Assembly (NCBI RefSeq): GCF_037102585.1
Contig: NW_027043831.1
Span: 248,001-312,000 of the forward strand
Direction of reading: 5' to 3'
From: Saccharomycopsis crataegensis
Lineage: Eukaryota > Ascomycota > Saccharomycetes > Ascoideales > Saccharomycopsidaceae
DNA length: 64,000 nt
The notes under the pieces are model-generated. The model was not told the DNA's origin. It ran no database searches and worked only from the letters and a program-made list of their open reading frames with translations. Position 1 is the first letter of the stretch; each line of letters opens with the position of its first letter. This document shows positions 36,724-46,383 of the stretch, in pieces. The position numbers were made by a program, and so were the translations under genes.

Positions 36724-39123
36724 TCATTTTGATTGGTTTTCATCAGAGATATAATGTTTCACGATTCCGTTCCAGTCAGAAACAAAACTATTTAAGGCAA
36801 TTTCATTTTTTTCAAAGAAATCCTCATCCATCTGCAATCTTCTAATGTTATTGTTCTTCAAATTCGGCCGGAAATCAATGTTTTTGATCAACCCATATTC
36901 CGAAAACTTCATTAAATGCAACGGGAAAGTTTCTATATCGAACTGTCCGCAGAACCGTCGGTGTAAAACCAGTTGCACATTTTCATAATTAAGATCACGG
37001 TTTTCGTTGTTTTCAAACCCTTCGTCAATGAACTCAACATATTTTCGGTGACATGGTTTGGCTAAACCGGCTTGGGAATTATCGTCAATGAAATGCTTGT
37101 CATTTCTCGGATAATTCTCATACTTGATGTTAGCCTGCTTTAAACTGGTGATTTGTTCTTCTTTCAAAAATGGTAATTTCCGAGATTCCAATTGAACTTT
37201 CAGGAATAATGGGGTATCAGGGTAAGGGTTTTTGATCACCAAGTTTCGATCATAGACTCTCCATCTATAAGACACGTACGACAAGCATCTGGTCAAATAG
37301 AAAGTTTTTCGGTACAAGTAGTCATAGAGCAGAGGATTTTGCCATTTGTAAAGGAGGTCTAAATCCTCCAAGATCAGTTCTTGATATCTGATATCAATTC
37401 CGGCAAATCTAACCAATCCTGAGAATTTTATGGTGAAAAGATACAAAACTTCAGGAAACATGGTATCAAGCAACGAATTTATAACTAGCCAATACAACTG
37501 GGAGATTCTTTCAATCACCGATAAAGACCCATAATTATGGAAAATGTATAATCCCGTAGGTGGATAAAGTGCAGTGAATTTCGATAATAATGTGTACAAA
37601 ACTCCCGGGGAGTACGAAATGGCCCTTGATGGGTCATAGGAGGCAAACAATTCCTTGTTGTTGATCACCATTTCATCTAGGAAGACTCGTAATTCATGCA
37701 AGTGGATGAGCACTTCAGTACTGATCATATCTTGCACGTGGACTTGAAACTCCACCAAATCATCATAGATCTCTACCACGAGACCGGCATTTAAATTTGG
37801 AACGTATAGCGATGCGACATTTCTCATATAGTAACTGTGAATGAATGGAAAAATCCTTCGTAGTAGCTGCACTGGATATACCGAATAATTGCTCATATGG
37901 TCTTCTTGTAAAATGGTTCTAAATCGTAAAATCACCTGTTTTGATAGCGAGGTAGAAATGAAGCCCCCAACGAATGCCAATAAAGTCTTGAAGTCTTGTT
38001 CATGAAACATGGATGCTGCCAAACTAACCATTGAATAAGCCATGATTTTATGAACTGCCGAGAGATATTGATGACTAGAAATGGTTTTGGGCTGGTTTAT
38101 TGTGTCAATGACATCTTGGGCAAGTTGTAAGCCTGTCAACTTGTGTGATAGAACAATTTTTTTCAAGACATCGATGTCATGATTTAGACAATGATTTTTT
38201 CTGGATGGTCTGGAAAGTTGGTTCAATATGAGACTACCGCATAATGTCATATCTTCATGAAATGAAATTTTCGAGACAAACCCATAATCGATCAAAGCTT
38301 GGAACCAATTTTCGAGTCCTCGTCGATACTGGGCAAACTCAACATCATCCTCCCCGCACAACACAAAAAGCTCGTCGGATTTTAGCACTTCATAAAACCA
38401 CTTATGACGGCTGAGTTTGTTTAATCTGAACAAGGTGGGTTCATATGTGGAGTTCGGGAGTGGGGAATATTTCATATTGGGGGTTATGGTTGGGGCAAAT
38501 TGTTTGTATGCTGATTTTGGCTTTACTCGGTATATTGGATTTACTGTGAATTGTGGTTTTGGTTCAATGGCCGGTTTTCTCTTAGCAGACTTAGATTTTG
38601 GACGTGATGATGATGATAATGATGATACTGATGGTGACGGTATTAATGGCAATGAGGATGATGATGATGATGATGATGTTGATGATGATGTGGAAACTGA
38701 TGGAGATTCCCCAGACTTTTCAGCCTCCCAATCTATAGTTGAGCATAGGGTTTGTTCCGGGGGTAGTGGTCTTTCGTTCAATAATTTAGAGCAATCTACA
38801 TCGAATTTTTCCGCAGCAAATAAATACCCTTGTCTTTTAAGCTCCTGAAACTCTTCTTCTAAATCCCCGGTATCCATATTCTGCGGTTTCCTCTGTTCCC
38901 ATCCTTTGAGCTTCATTTTCTGCAGTTCTGGCAAGTCGATGAAATTACACACCAAGTTCCTTTCCATGCAATTATAGCAGATATCCAACTCTTCACCACA
39001 TTTTATCCTTCTTTTTTTGCAATTCAAGCATCCTAACCGCGAATTCTTGTGCTTTTTCCGTTTCTTCTTCGATGAATCTATGGCGCTGGGGTCATGGATG
39101 TTGATAAATGTTGGAGTGGTCAT
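36724..39123 (-). CDS. Zn2Cys6 transcription factor, first of a tandem pair
   Basis: A 799-residue fungal zinc-cluster regulator. The binuclear cluster has all six cysteines at C32, C35, C42, C49, C52 and C59 (SRLGCLNCKKRRIKCGEE ... CYNCMERNLVC), preceded by a basic KKKRKKHK. A Ser-rich, then basic linker (about 130-180; encoded by TGATGA-type repeats) leads to a long helical effector region with FVLCGEDDVEFAQY, QPKTISSHQYLSAVHKIMAY and RYQELILEDLDLLYKWQNPL. The same blocks, diverged, occur in the next gene. Targets are unknown; the RLGCLNCKKRRxKCGE core is of the sterol/UPC2-like grouping only in a loose sense. The ATG is at 39123. Confidence 0.88.
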   Translation of the reverse strand: MTTPTFINIHDPSAIDSSKKKRKKHKNSRLGCLNCKKRRIKCGEELDICYNCMERNLVCNFIDLPELQKMKLKGWEQRKPQNMDTGDLEEEFQELKRQGYLFAAEKFDVDCSKLLNERPLPPEQTLCSTIDWEAEKSGESPSVSTSSSTSSSSSSSSLPLIPSPSVSSLSSSSRPKSKSAKRKPAIEPKPQFTVNPIYRVKPKSAYKQFAPTITPNMKYSPLPNSTYEPTLFRLNKLSRHKWFYEVLKSDELFVLCGEDDVEFAQYRRGLENWFQALIDYGFVSKISFHEDMTLCGSLILNQLSRPSRKNHCLNHDIDVLKKIVLSHKLTGLQLAQDVIDTINQPKTISSHQYLSAVHKIMAYSMVSLAASMFHEQDFKTLLAFVGGFISTSLSKQVILRFRTILQEDHMSNYSVYPVQLLRRIFPFIHSYYMRNVASLYVPNLNAGLVVEIYDDLVEFQVHVQDMISTEVLIHLHELRVFLDEMVINNKELFASYDPSRAISYSPGVLYTLLSKFTALYPPTGLYIFHNYGSLSVIERISQLYWLVINSLLDTMFPEVLYLFTIKFSGLVRFAGIDIRYQELILEDLDLLYKWQNPLLYDYLYRKTFYLTRCLSYVSYRWRVYDRNLVIKNPYPDTPLFLKVQLESRKLPFLKEEQITSLKQANIKYENYPRNDKHFIDDNSQAGLAKPCHRKYVEFIDEGFENNENRDLNYENVQLVLHRRFCGQFDIETFPLHLMKFSEYGLIKNIDFRPNLKNNNIRRLQMDEDFFEKNEIALNSFVSDWNGIVKHYISDENQSK

Positions 39124-39674
39124 TGTTCATGTACTATGGTCACCGCTCGGTATTAACAACAATACTTCCACCCACGAAAAAGAACACAACTGTTTTTGAA
39201 CGGCAATATTACTATTACTATTATACGACCCCAGTGTGATAAAATAAAAAAAAATGACAAAAAGAAACAAATAACTAAAAAATAATAACTAAAAAACAAT
39301 ATTCTTTATCTTCCTTTCTTCTTCCTTTTTCCTATTTAAGCACCAAACGTTCACCTTTTTGCGTTTTTTTTTTCTTGGAGTGCGCAAAGTTTATACTTTT
39401 TTGACTTTTGTTTGGATCAATAATTGTTCTTTCTACAACACAACACGCCAATACCTAGTAAATTATAACGGTTACTAACGTTGTTAGACTTAGTAATCAT
39501 TTTATTGTCATTAGTGATTAATCATTTTATTGTCATTAATGATAACATCTTATAAATTCATCGAAAAAAAAAAACCGGATTATTTTGACTAATAGACACG
39601 TTGTTTCTCCTGTTTCATTTGTAGGAAACGTTGTAACTTTATTAGATATTTATGTGTAATGGGATTTTATTAAA
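39124..39674. promoter_or_regulatory. Intergenic between the two zinc-cluster genes
   Basis: 551 bp holding the promoter of the first regulator and the 3' flank of the second. Contains a direct repeat TAATCATTTTATTGTCATTA (39496-39515 and 39519-39538; the second has AATGAT next) and T-rich tracts near 39360. TTACTAACGTTGTTAGACTTAGTAA-like dyad symmetry lies near 39472-39496. Confidence 0.55.
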
Positions 39675-42011
39675 TCAACAGAGGGTCTTCAGATGCAGAA
39701 GAATCATATCCTTGTCCTCGGAATAGCTCTGAAGTACCATTTTTAGGTCAAGAAAATTGAAGAAATTTGCCTGGTTGAATTTAGGGTTCATTACCGGCTG
39801 GTAATCAATATTCTTTAGTAACCCAGAATCAGAAAGTTCCATGAGCTCGAGTGGAGACTCAAAAACATTAAACGGATTTGTAGAATTATCAAGAAATGAA
39901 GTCACTTCAAAATATCTCTGGTCAACATTCTTATTGACAGTGGTTTTAGAATCATTATAACGAATGTTTGCAGGATGATTGAGTTGCGCCATACTGATTG
40001 AGTCCGCGGTGTTCAATTGTTCAATAAGTGAAGGATCGTTGGCCGGATAATTTTCTTTTATTATCGCCCCAGTTTTAAAGCTCGTCAATTGTAATTCTTT
40101 GACAAATTTAGGTTTTCTAGAAGCAAACCTGAACCGCTCCTTGAAAACTGAAGGAGTCTTCAGAAATGGATGAATTAACTCCAAATTGCAAACGTAATCT
40201 CTATGACGAGTTGCCAAGAATGAGATCATTCTTGTTAAATAAATTGTTCTCCGATACAAGAATTCATAAACTTCTCTGGTAATCTGCGAATTAGCATAAA
40301 GGTTTTGTAGATCTTTCAAAATATCATTGATCAAATCCATATTGAATCCCGCCCAATGAATGCTTCCTGAAAACTTGGCACTGAAAAAATACTCGGCCTC
40401 AGGAAAAATATTATCCAAAAAATACGCTGTGGCAGACCAGTGGAGATACATGATCTTATCGATGGTGTTAATTGATTTGTGAACCTGTTGGAAATAGACG
40501 ATTTCAGATGGGAAAAAATCAAAAAATCCATTAGTAAACCTCGATTCAAGCACAACATTATGTTCGGTGACAAAATTCGGATTGAAGCTATCAAGCAATT
40601 TTTGATCACCGAGAACTTGATTACTAATAAACTTTATCAAATCGTTTAGTTGGAACCGCGCCACGGAATAAGGGTTCAAATTCTGATAACTTAAAAAACT
40701 TTCAAAATTTAATAGTTCTTGGAAAAACTCTTTGAAGCTGTCCGTTCGATACGATGGAACGAAAACCTTAGTTATGATTTTTGAGTAAAAATCTCTGACG
40801 GAAGAAAACATGAATTCGGTATACTTCTGCTCTTCCTGAATCTCAGCATCACAACAATATTGATATTGTATATCCTTTGACACCTTGTCAACTACCTCAG
40901 ATGATAAAGAGCTAGAAATGAATCCGTTAATGAATGCTGCAAGAGATGAATATTCTGCTTTCGATTGTAAAGTCAACCCAATGTTGATCAATGAGTAATG
41001 TAACAAATATCTGAAGTATCTGAGATACTCAATACTAGATGCCAATTGAGGTTGGTTCAAAGATTCTATCACATTCTGGGCATGCCTTAATCCTTTCAAT
41101 TTGTAGTGGCTGCGCCATTTTTGAAGGTTGCCAATGATGGTAGGACTTCGATCCGCCATCGAGCTTTTGTAACAATCTTTTTCCATGTTTACCAATATCA
41201 ACGCCATCGCTCTAGAAATGGCACCATTGTATACTGCCAAAGATTCCCACGAGCAGTATGAAAAGTCAGTAAACCACCCGCTCATTAACTCCCTTGCATA
41301 GGCAAGAGCTTCCTCGTATTCTCCACATACACTAAACTTGACTCCCAGTGAGAAAGTTCGAGGATATTTCCTGATACTTAATTGACGAAGTTTAAAAGTC
41401 GTGGCGCTATTTTCGTGATTTGGCAAAGGAAATCCATGATTCGACGGATTCAAATTAAATCTTGCAAAGTGCATATTCATCTGTCCATGGCCATTTTTTG
41501 ACTTTGTGTTTTTATCATTGTCGTCATAGTTATCAATACTGTTAATAGAATATTGATTACTTTTTCCATAGCTGTTCCTGTTTGCATGTTTGCCACTGAT
41601 ATTGTTGCCGCTGTCATCACTATTATTACCAGTGGTATGGTTCGGGCCGTAAACTTTAGGAATAATGCTGAACCGCGATACCCCCATGCTAAACTGGAAT
41701 TTATCAAGCTCTTGCTTCATATTCTTGAAGTGTGGTGACGACTCAACCATGGGTCGTCTTCCCGGGATCTTTCCCTGTTGATTACCGATATTCCCAGGAT
41801 CAAGCAAGTAATTGGGGTTGTTTTTTATATTTGCGTCAATGACTTTCTGCTTTTGCTCCGGGGTAAGGTCCAAATAGCTACATCGTATTCCTTTATCTAA
41901 ACAATTGAAGCAAGAATCTAGCTCTTCACCACATTTCAATCTCCGTCGTTTACAGTTGAAGCATCCTAGCCTAGAATATTTGGATTTTTTAATTTGTTTA
42001 TGCTGCTTCAT
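39675..42011 (-). CDS. Zn2Cys6 transcription factor, second of a tandem pair
   Basis: A 778-residue zinc-cluster regulator and paralog of the preceding one. Cysteines C17, C20, C27, C34, C37 and C44 form the cluster (SRLGCFNCKRRRLKCGEE ... CFNCLDKGIRC) very near the N-terminus. Shared blocks with its neighbour include RLGCxNCKxRRxKCGEELD, the CGE...YARE segment, NQPQLASSIEYLRYFRYLLH against NQPKTISSHQYLSAVHKIMA, YRRTIYLTRMISFLATRHRD against YRKTFYLTRCLSYVSYRWRV, and LLKNIDYQP against LIKNIDFRP near the end. The match along the whole length shows an old tandem duplication. The Asn/Ser/Asp-rich linker (about 125-180) differs between the two. Function unknown. Confidence 0.88.
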   Translation of the reverse strand: MKQHKQIKKSKYSRLGCFNCKRRRLKCGEELDSCFNCLDKGIRCSYLDLTPEQKQKVIDANIKNNPNYLLDPGNIGNQQGKIPGRRPMVESSPHFKNMKQELDKFQFSMGVSRFSIIPKVYGPNHTTGNNSDDSGNNISGKHANRNSYGKSNQYSINSIDNYDDNDKNTKSKNGHGQMNMHFARFNLNPSNHGFPLPNHENSATTFKLRQLSIRKYPRTFSLGVKFSVCGEYEEALAYARELMSGWFTDFSYCSWESLAVYNGAISRAMALILVNMEKDCYKSSMADRSPTIIGNLQKWRSHYKLKGLRHAQNVIESLNQPQLASSIEYLRYFRYLLHYSLINIGLTLQSKAEYSSLAAFINGFISSSLSSEVVDKVSKDIQYQYCCDAEIQEEQKYTEFMFSSVRDFYSKIITKVFVPSYRTDSFKEFFQELLNFESFLSYQNLNPYSVARFQLNDLIKFISNQVLGDQKLLDSFNPNFVTEHNVVLESRFTNGFFDFFPSEIVYFQQVHKSINTIDKIMYLHWSATAYFLDNIFPEAEYFFSAKFSGSIHWAGFNMDLINDILKDLQNLYANSQITREVYEFLYRRTIYLTRMISFLATRHRDYVCNLELIHPFLKTPSVFKERFRFASRKPKFVKELQLTSFKTGAIIKENYPANDPSLIEQLNTADSISMAQLNHPANIRYNDSKTTVNKNVDQRYFEVTSFLDNSTNPFNVFESPLELMELSDSGLLKNIDYQPVMNPKFNQANFFNFLDLKMVLQSYSEDKDMILLHLKTLC

Positions 42012-42544
42012 CTCTCAATTCTCAGATGACTTCAACAGGATCTCTTTGTTTTGTTTTTGTTTTGTCAATGTGAGCCAAATGGACGATAAAGTGCCAAAGA
42101 AAAGTGAAAATGTTCCAGTGGTATTCTGAGTGGGAATGTTAAAACCATATGAGTAGAGAAAGTGCATTGCGATAGAGAGGATTTTAGGAATAATCATGGC
42201 GCTTTTTTTTTTTTTTTTGCCCTCTTCTCCTCACTAACATTTTTTCTGTTCTTGGCGCTTGAACCAGCATAATAACCACAGATTTGCTAGGTATTGTTAA
42301 ACATTTTATAATATTTACAAAAGCGGAATTAGCATCATAAACTTAGAATATATGAAAATATGATCTATAGTACCAAAAAGAAGAAGGAGAAGAAGAAGAA
42401 GAAGAAGAAGAAAAAAGAAAGCACTTCGCTAAAGAAATAATAATAATACAACACTATAAGTGAACAATCAATCACACGTAATAATCAGTTCGAGATTTTC
42501 AAAGTTTTAGACATTCATTTTGCGATCCAAAATAAGGGACTATT
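42012..42544. promoter_or_regulatory. Intergenic: zinc-cluster promoter and CDC9 3' flank
   Basis: 533 bp. Contains a T14 run (42206-42219), a GAA/GAGAAG triplet run (42380-42414) and AT-rich 3' flank of CDC9. No gene recognised. Confidence 0.5.
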
Positions 42545-44803
42545 TCAAATATTGACCTGCGATTCGTAAAGTTCTATAATCTGATCAGGACTAGTAGAGT
42601 CTTCTGGTCCTTTATCATCACGAAGTCTAATAAACCGAGGAAAACGAAGACTAATCCCCTTGCCATATTTATCTGCCCCGGTCTTATAAACTGGCGACAA
42701 AGACAAATCGGCAGTCCGGATTTCAAACACAAGATTTGGCTCAAACCACACGTCTGGAGAACTTTTGGAATTATCTTTATCGTAACGATAATAAGTTTTT
42801 GGTTGACTGATAACGGTACCCACTAACTTCTCACTTAAACTAGCAAAATCTTCATCGGAGAATCCAGTACCAATTTTGCAAGTGGTTTCGTATTCCCCGG
42901 AATCTGGATTGTAGCACCCAAGTAAAAACCCACCGTATTTACCAGTACGTTTACCTTTACCATGGTACCCACCTAGACATACCAAATCAATAGAATCACC
43001 GATATCTTGAAGATAATCCTTCTTGAGCTTGAGCCAATTGCTGGACCGTTGTGATGGCTCATAGGTACTGCTCATCAATTTAATCATCAACCCTTCGCAA
43101 GAGTCTTTGATACTCTGATCTAAGAATTGTTGAATTTCTTCAATATTTTCCAAGTTCTTGTACGTGGCAAATTGAAACTGTCCTGGAGTGATTTGTAAAT
43201 GATCCATCATTATCGCTCTTCTTTCATTGAATGGTTTATGAATCAAGGGTTCATCGTTTAGACAAAGTAAATCAAAAGCAAACACACAAATCTGCACCTT
43301 GATATCCTCTAATTTCACATCTTTTCTTTTTCTGGTAGTCAATACCTGGAAAGGAAGGATTTTCTTGTCGACGCGATCCCAAGCAACCGCTTCACTATCA
43401 AGAATCAAGGATTTCACCAGTTTTCCAGGCTTGATGAAATTAGAAAGTGCCTGGATCAAATCAGGATAACGTTCTGTCATATCTTCAGAGTTTCTAGAAT
43501 AAATCTTCACTTTCCCGTCAGATAACAAGTGAATCTGGGCTCTTTCCCCATCATATTTATATTCACAGGTAAAGTTGGTATTGCTGAACTTATCCAAGAT
43601 TTCGGTAATGGCTTTTGTGGGCTTTGCCAACATTGGTTTCAAAGGAATTCCTGGTTGTAAGCTGACATTATCTTTGAGATTTAAAACCCCGTGTTCCATT
43701 GCAGCTTTAATGATCACCTCATAATTTGAGACTTGGTTGAAAGTATCCTTGATTTGCAATTCCGCATCACTAATCAAACTTGGATCGATCTTGTTGTAAT
43801 TCTTTCCCTGTTTCTGATACTCAAAGCTCAATAAACTTTTGGCTAACGCTAATAATATACTTTTGTCGGCCAACCCAATTCTAAGTTTTCCTTCAAGCGA
43901 CCTGATCAAGAACTTTGCTTCTACCCCATTACAAGAACTCAACATTCTGACAATGATTCCGATTTTCTTGCTTTGTGATGCCGACCCGGTACTCTCGGCA
44001 ATTTCTTTCAAGTTCTTGAAAACGGTTTCAATTGTCAATGGTTTTGGTTTGAACATTAACGATTGTCTGGATCGAGAAGTTTGGGCAATCAGCCCCAAAT
44101 CCCCAGTTTCTTTATAATTAGCCTTAATTGTAGCGGTTGACCGACCAGTACTTTCACAAATCGACTTGATCAACAATGTTTCTCCTAAACCAAGTTCTAG
44201 ATTATCATAGTCGGGACCAAGTTTATTGATCGATAGATAAATAATGGTAACAAGCGATTCAGGGCTGTTTTGTAATACTTCAAAGAAAAATTCTGAAACA
44301 ATTTCAATGATTTTCAAACGAGAAGATTCTTGTTCGATCTTATCAAAAGTTTTACAAAGGAGACTGTAAAGAATTGGTTTTGATTTCTCCAATCCCGCTA
44401 CTTTGGTATCGATTTTATCAGCAGCAAGTTCCTTTTTAAGGTCCTCATCACTTATTTGGACAGATGGTTTAAGCTTCTTTGGCGACGAGGATCTTGACGG
44501 GGAGCTTGATCTTGATCTCTTACCAACCACAGATTTTTGTTGCTTCTGTTGATCTTCTTCATCTTTGATGATTTTCTTTTTCTCTGGTGATTTTGGGGTA
44601 TCGGATTTCTTCTGGTCATCAGTTTCCTTCACTGATTTTGACGTATTTTTTTTCATTGAGGTGAAAAATCTTGCCAAAGTTTGTTGTTTTGCCATGATTA
44701 ATGTTGTAGGATAAATATATAGCAGTGATTTCCTATGGATAAATGGAATTATGTTGATAGACAGCGAGGTTCTAAGTAAATAAGCAATAGGAATTCTTTG
44801 CAT
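42545..44803 (-). CDS. CDC9: DNA ligase I (Cdc9), with mitochondrial and nuclear starts
   Basis: ATP-dependent DNA ligase that seals Okazaki fragments and excision-repair nicks. The full product is 752 residues. Two in-frame ATGs exist: 44803 (M1) and 44695 (M37). The first gives a basic, hydrophobic leader without acidic residues (MQRIPIAYLLRTSL...FIHRKSLLYIY), a mitochondrial presequence; the second starts MAKQQTLARFFTSMKKN with a PCNA-binding box QQTLARFF, the nuclear form. S. cerevisiae Cdc9 works the same way. The active-site Lys is in TCEYKYDGERAQIH (near 416), with LILDSEAVAWD and SCEGLMIKLM, and the C-terminal motif LSLSPVYKTGADKYGKGISL. A CTG codon (43418-43420) lies before VKSLILD where human ligase I has Ser (SVTSFILD). 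Confidence 0.97.
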   Translation of the reverse strand: MQRIPIAYLLRTSLSINIIPFIHRKSLLYIYPTTLIMAKQQTLARFFTSMKKNTSKSVKETDDQKKSDTPKSPEKKKIIKDEEDQQKQQKSVVGKRSRSSSPSRSSSPKKLKPSVQISDEDLKKELAADKIDTKVAGLEKSKPILYSLLCKTFDKIEQESSRLKIIEIVSEFFFEVLQNSPESLVTIIYLSINKLGPDYDNLELGLGETLLIKSICESTGRSTATIKANYKETGDLGLIAQTSRSRQSLMFKPKPLTIETVFKNLKEIAESTGSASQSKKIGIIVRMLSSCNGVEAKFLIRSLEGKLRIGLADKSILLALAKSLLSFEYQKQGKNYNKIDPSLISDAELQIKDTFNQVSNYEVIIKAAMEHGVLNLKDNVSLQPGIPLKPMLAKPTKAITEILDKFSNTNFTCEYKYDGERAQIHLLSDGKVKIYSRNSEDMTERYPDLIQALSNFIKPGKLVKSLILDSEAVAWDRVDKKILPFQVLTTRKRKDVKLEDIKVQICVFAFDLLCLNDEPLIHKPFNERRAIMMDHLQITPGQFQFATYKNLENIEEIQQFLDQSIKDSCEGLMIKLMSSTYEPSQRSSNWLKLKKDYLQDIGDSIDLVCLGGYHGKGKRTGKYGGFLLGCYNPDSGEYETTCKIGTGFSDEDFASLSEKLVGTVISQPKTYYRYDKDNSKSSPDVWFEPNLVFEIRTADLSLSPVYKTGADKYGKGISLRFPRFIRLRDDKGPEDSTSPDQIIELYESQVNI

Positions 44804-45208
44804 ATGGAATCAAGAGCAAAAAAAAAAGAAGCCACAATAATTGAGAAGAAATTGTCAATTATTGTAATTTTCTTTCTTTTGAGTATAGTTTTATAATTTT
44901 ATAAGATAAACTTGATGGAAAGTGTTGATCCACACGTACATGTTATATATAAATAAATGCTTCGCATTTTTTTTTTCTCTTATTTTTTTTTTTTTTTTTA
45001 TTTTACGTGACTTGATTTGAATTTTTCGCCATGACGCGTCACACACTAGGTGGTGATGATATTAGATTGGGAAAAAACAAGGGTAGCAAGATCATAGGCA
45101 ATTGAAGAGTTTATAAGGAGTGTATTATATAAAGATATTTTGAGAAGATGGAAAAATAAAATAAAACAGAGCACACATAGAATAAATAGAATGAATATTA
45201 CGTTATTG
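44804..45208. promoter_or_regulatory. CDC9 promoter and RAD51 3' flank
   Basis: 405 bp. Holds T-rich tracts (44969-45003) and an MCB-type ACGCGT in CATGACGCGTCAC (45030-45042), the G1/S box expected for a DNA-ligase gene, about 230 bp upstream of the CDC9 ATG. RAD51 3' flank is AT-rich. Confidence 0.65.
45034..45039 (-). promoter_or_regulatory. MCB-type ACGCGT box
   Basis: ACGCGT in the context GACGCGTC upstream of CDC9. The MBF complex binds this word at S-phase genes in yeasts, and CDC9 is a known target there. Function here is inferred. Confidence 0.55.
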
Positions 45209-46383
45209 TCAATCGTCACCTTCTTCTCTTGGGTCTGCAATCCCATCTTCGTAAATCGCAAAAACACATTCACTTTCTGGCAAACAAGGACTATCATAAA
45301 TTTTGCAAATTCTCTGTTCACCTCTGCCTTTTTTCAATGACAATCTTGTAGTCGACGCATGTGCCAAAATATTACCACCAATAGGTTTCTTTGGATCGGG
45401 ATTAAATGACATTCCTCCATCTACCTGGGCTACCACTTGATTGGTGATGACCACGGCGATTCCAAACTCATCAGCCAATCTTTGAAGGGCTCTCATATAT
45501 TTAGCAACATGCATTTGACGAGCGCTTAATTCACCACGACCAGAATAATCAGTACGATACAATGCCATGATTGAGTCGACAATGAGTAAAGAGAACCGGG
45601 ATTCGGTCATCATTTGCGCCGCTTGCGTAAGAAGCTGTAGTTGATGATCAGCATTGTAAGCTCTAGCATACGCCACATTGTCGAGAGCGTCTTCTTCGTT
45701 TAAACCGTAACGACGAGCAATTGAAACAAGACGAATGGGACGAAAAGTTCCTTCGGTATCGATATAAAGACATTTACCTTCCCCGCCACCCATATCTATT
45801 GGGAGTTGGCAAGTCACCGCCAAAGTATGACATAGTTGCGATTTCCCAGTACGGAATTCTCCAAAAACTTCGGTAATCGAACCGGTTTCAATCCCACCAC
45901 CAAGAAGGGTATCGAGTTGTTTTGAGCCGGTGGTGAGACAAATAAGTTCTGAACGACGTTTATGAAAATCCGTTGCCGTGGTAAACCCCATCGGGACAAA
46001 TTGGGCAGCAGCGGCAAGAAGCTTGTCGCCTTTGTTTTCGGAAATACCTTTAACTTGGAGAAGGGCTTTTTTAGGACTGATTTACGTTAGTATGGCACCT
46101 GGTTAGTACTGTTTGATATGTTGTAATACGTACGTGTAAGCAATAGATTCGACGGTATGATAACCTGCTTCCATTAGTTTTTTGATATCACCGGGAGTGA
46201 TTCCATTTCCCTATTGAGTGAGTGTTAGTGTAAGAAAAGGTTTCAAATGGTTTTAGAGGCATGTTGAATACATACTTCAAGCTTAGAGATGGGCATTGGA
46301 CCAGAAAACTCCTCATCATCGTATTCTTCTTCTTGCTGCTGTTGTTGGGGATGGGATTCGGTTTGTATATCAATTTGGGACAT
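45209..46383 (-). CDS. RAD51: RAD51 recombinase, three exons
   Basis: Strand-exchange protein of homologous recombination. Three coding exons: 46276-46383, 46134-46210 and 45209-46076. Introns are 65 and 57 nt, with donors GTATGT and GTACGT, branch sites CACTAAC and TACTAAC, and acceptors TAG and CAG. The joined frame is 350 residues. Exon 1 gives an acidic, Gln-rich start ending PMPISKLE; exon 2 [20 protein letters not shown]; exon 3 continues [20 protein letters not shown] and the RecA core with Walker [10 protein letters not shown], Walker [19 protein letters not shown] and the end [12 protein letters not shown]. The splice joins are supported by unbroken homology across both. The N-terminus is about 50 residues shorter than S. 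cerevisiae Rad51. Introns in RAD51 are unusual for a budding yeast. Confidence 0.96.
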
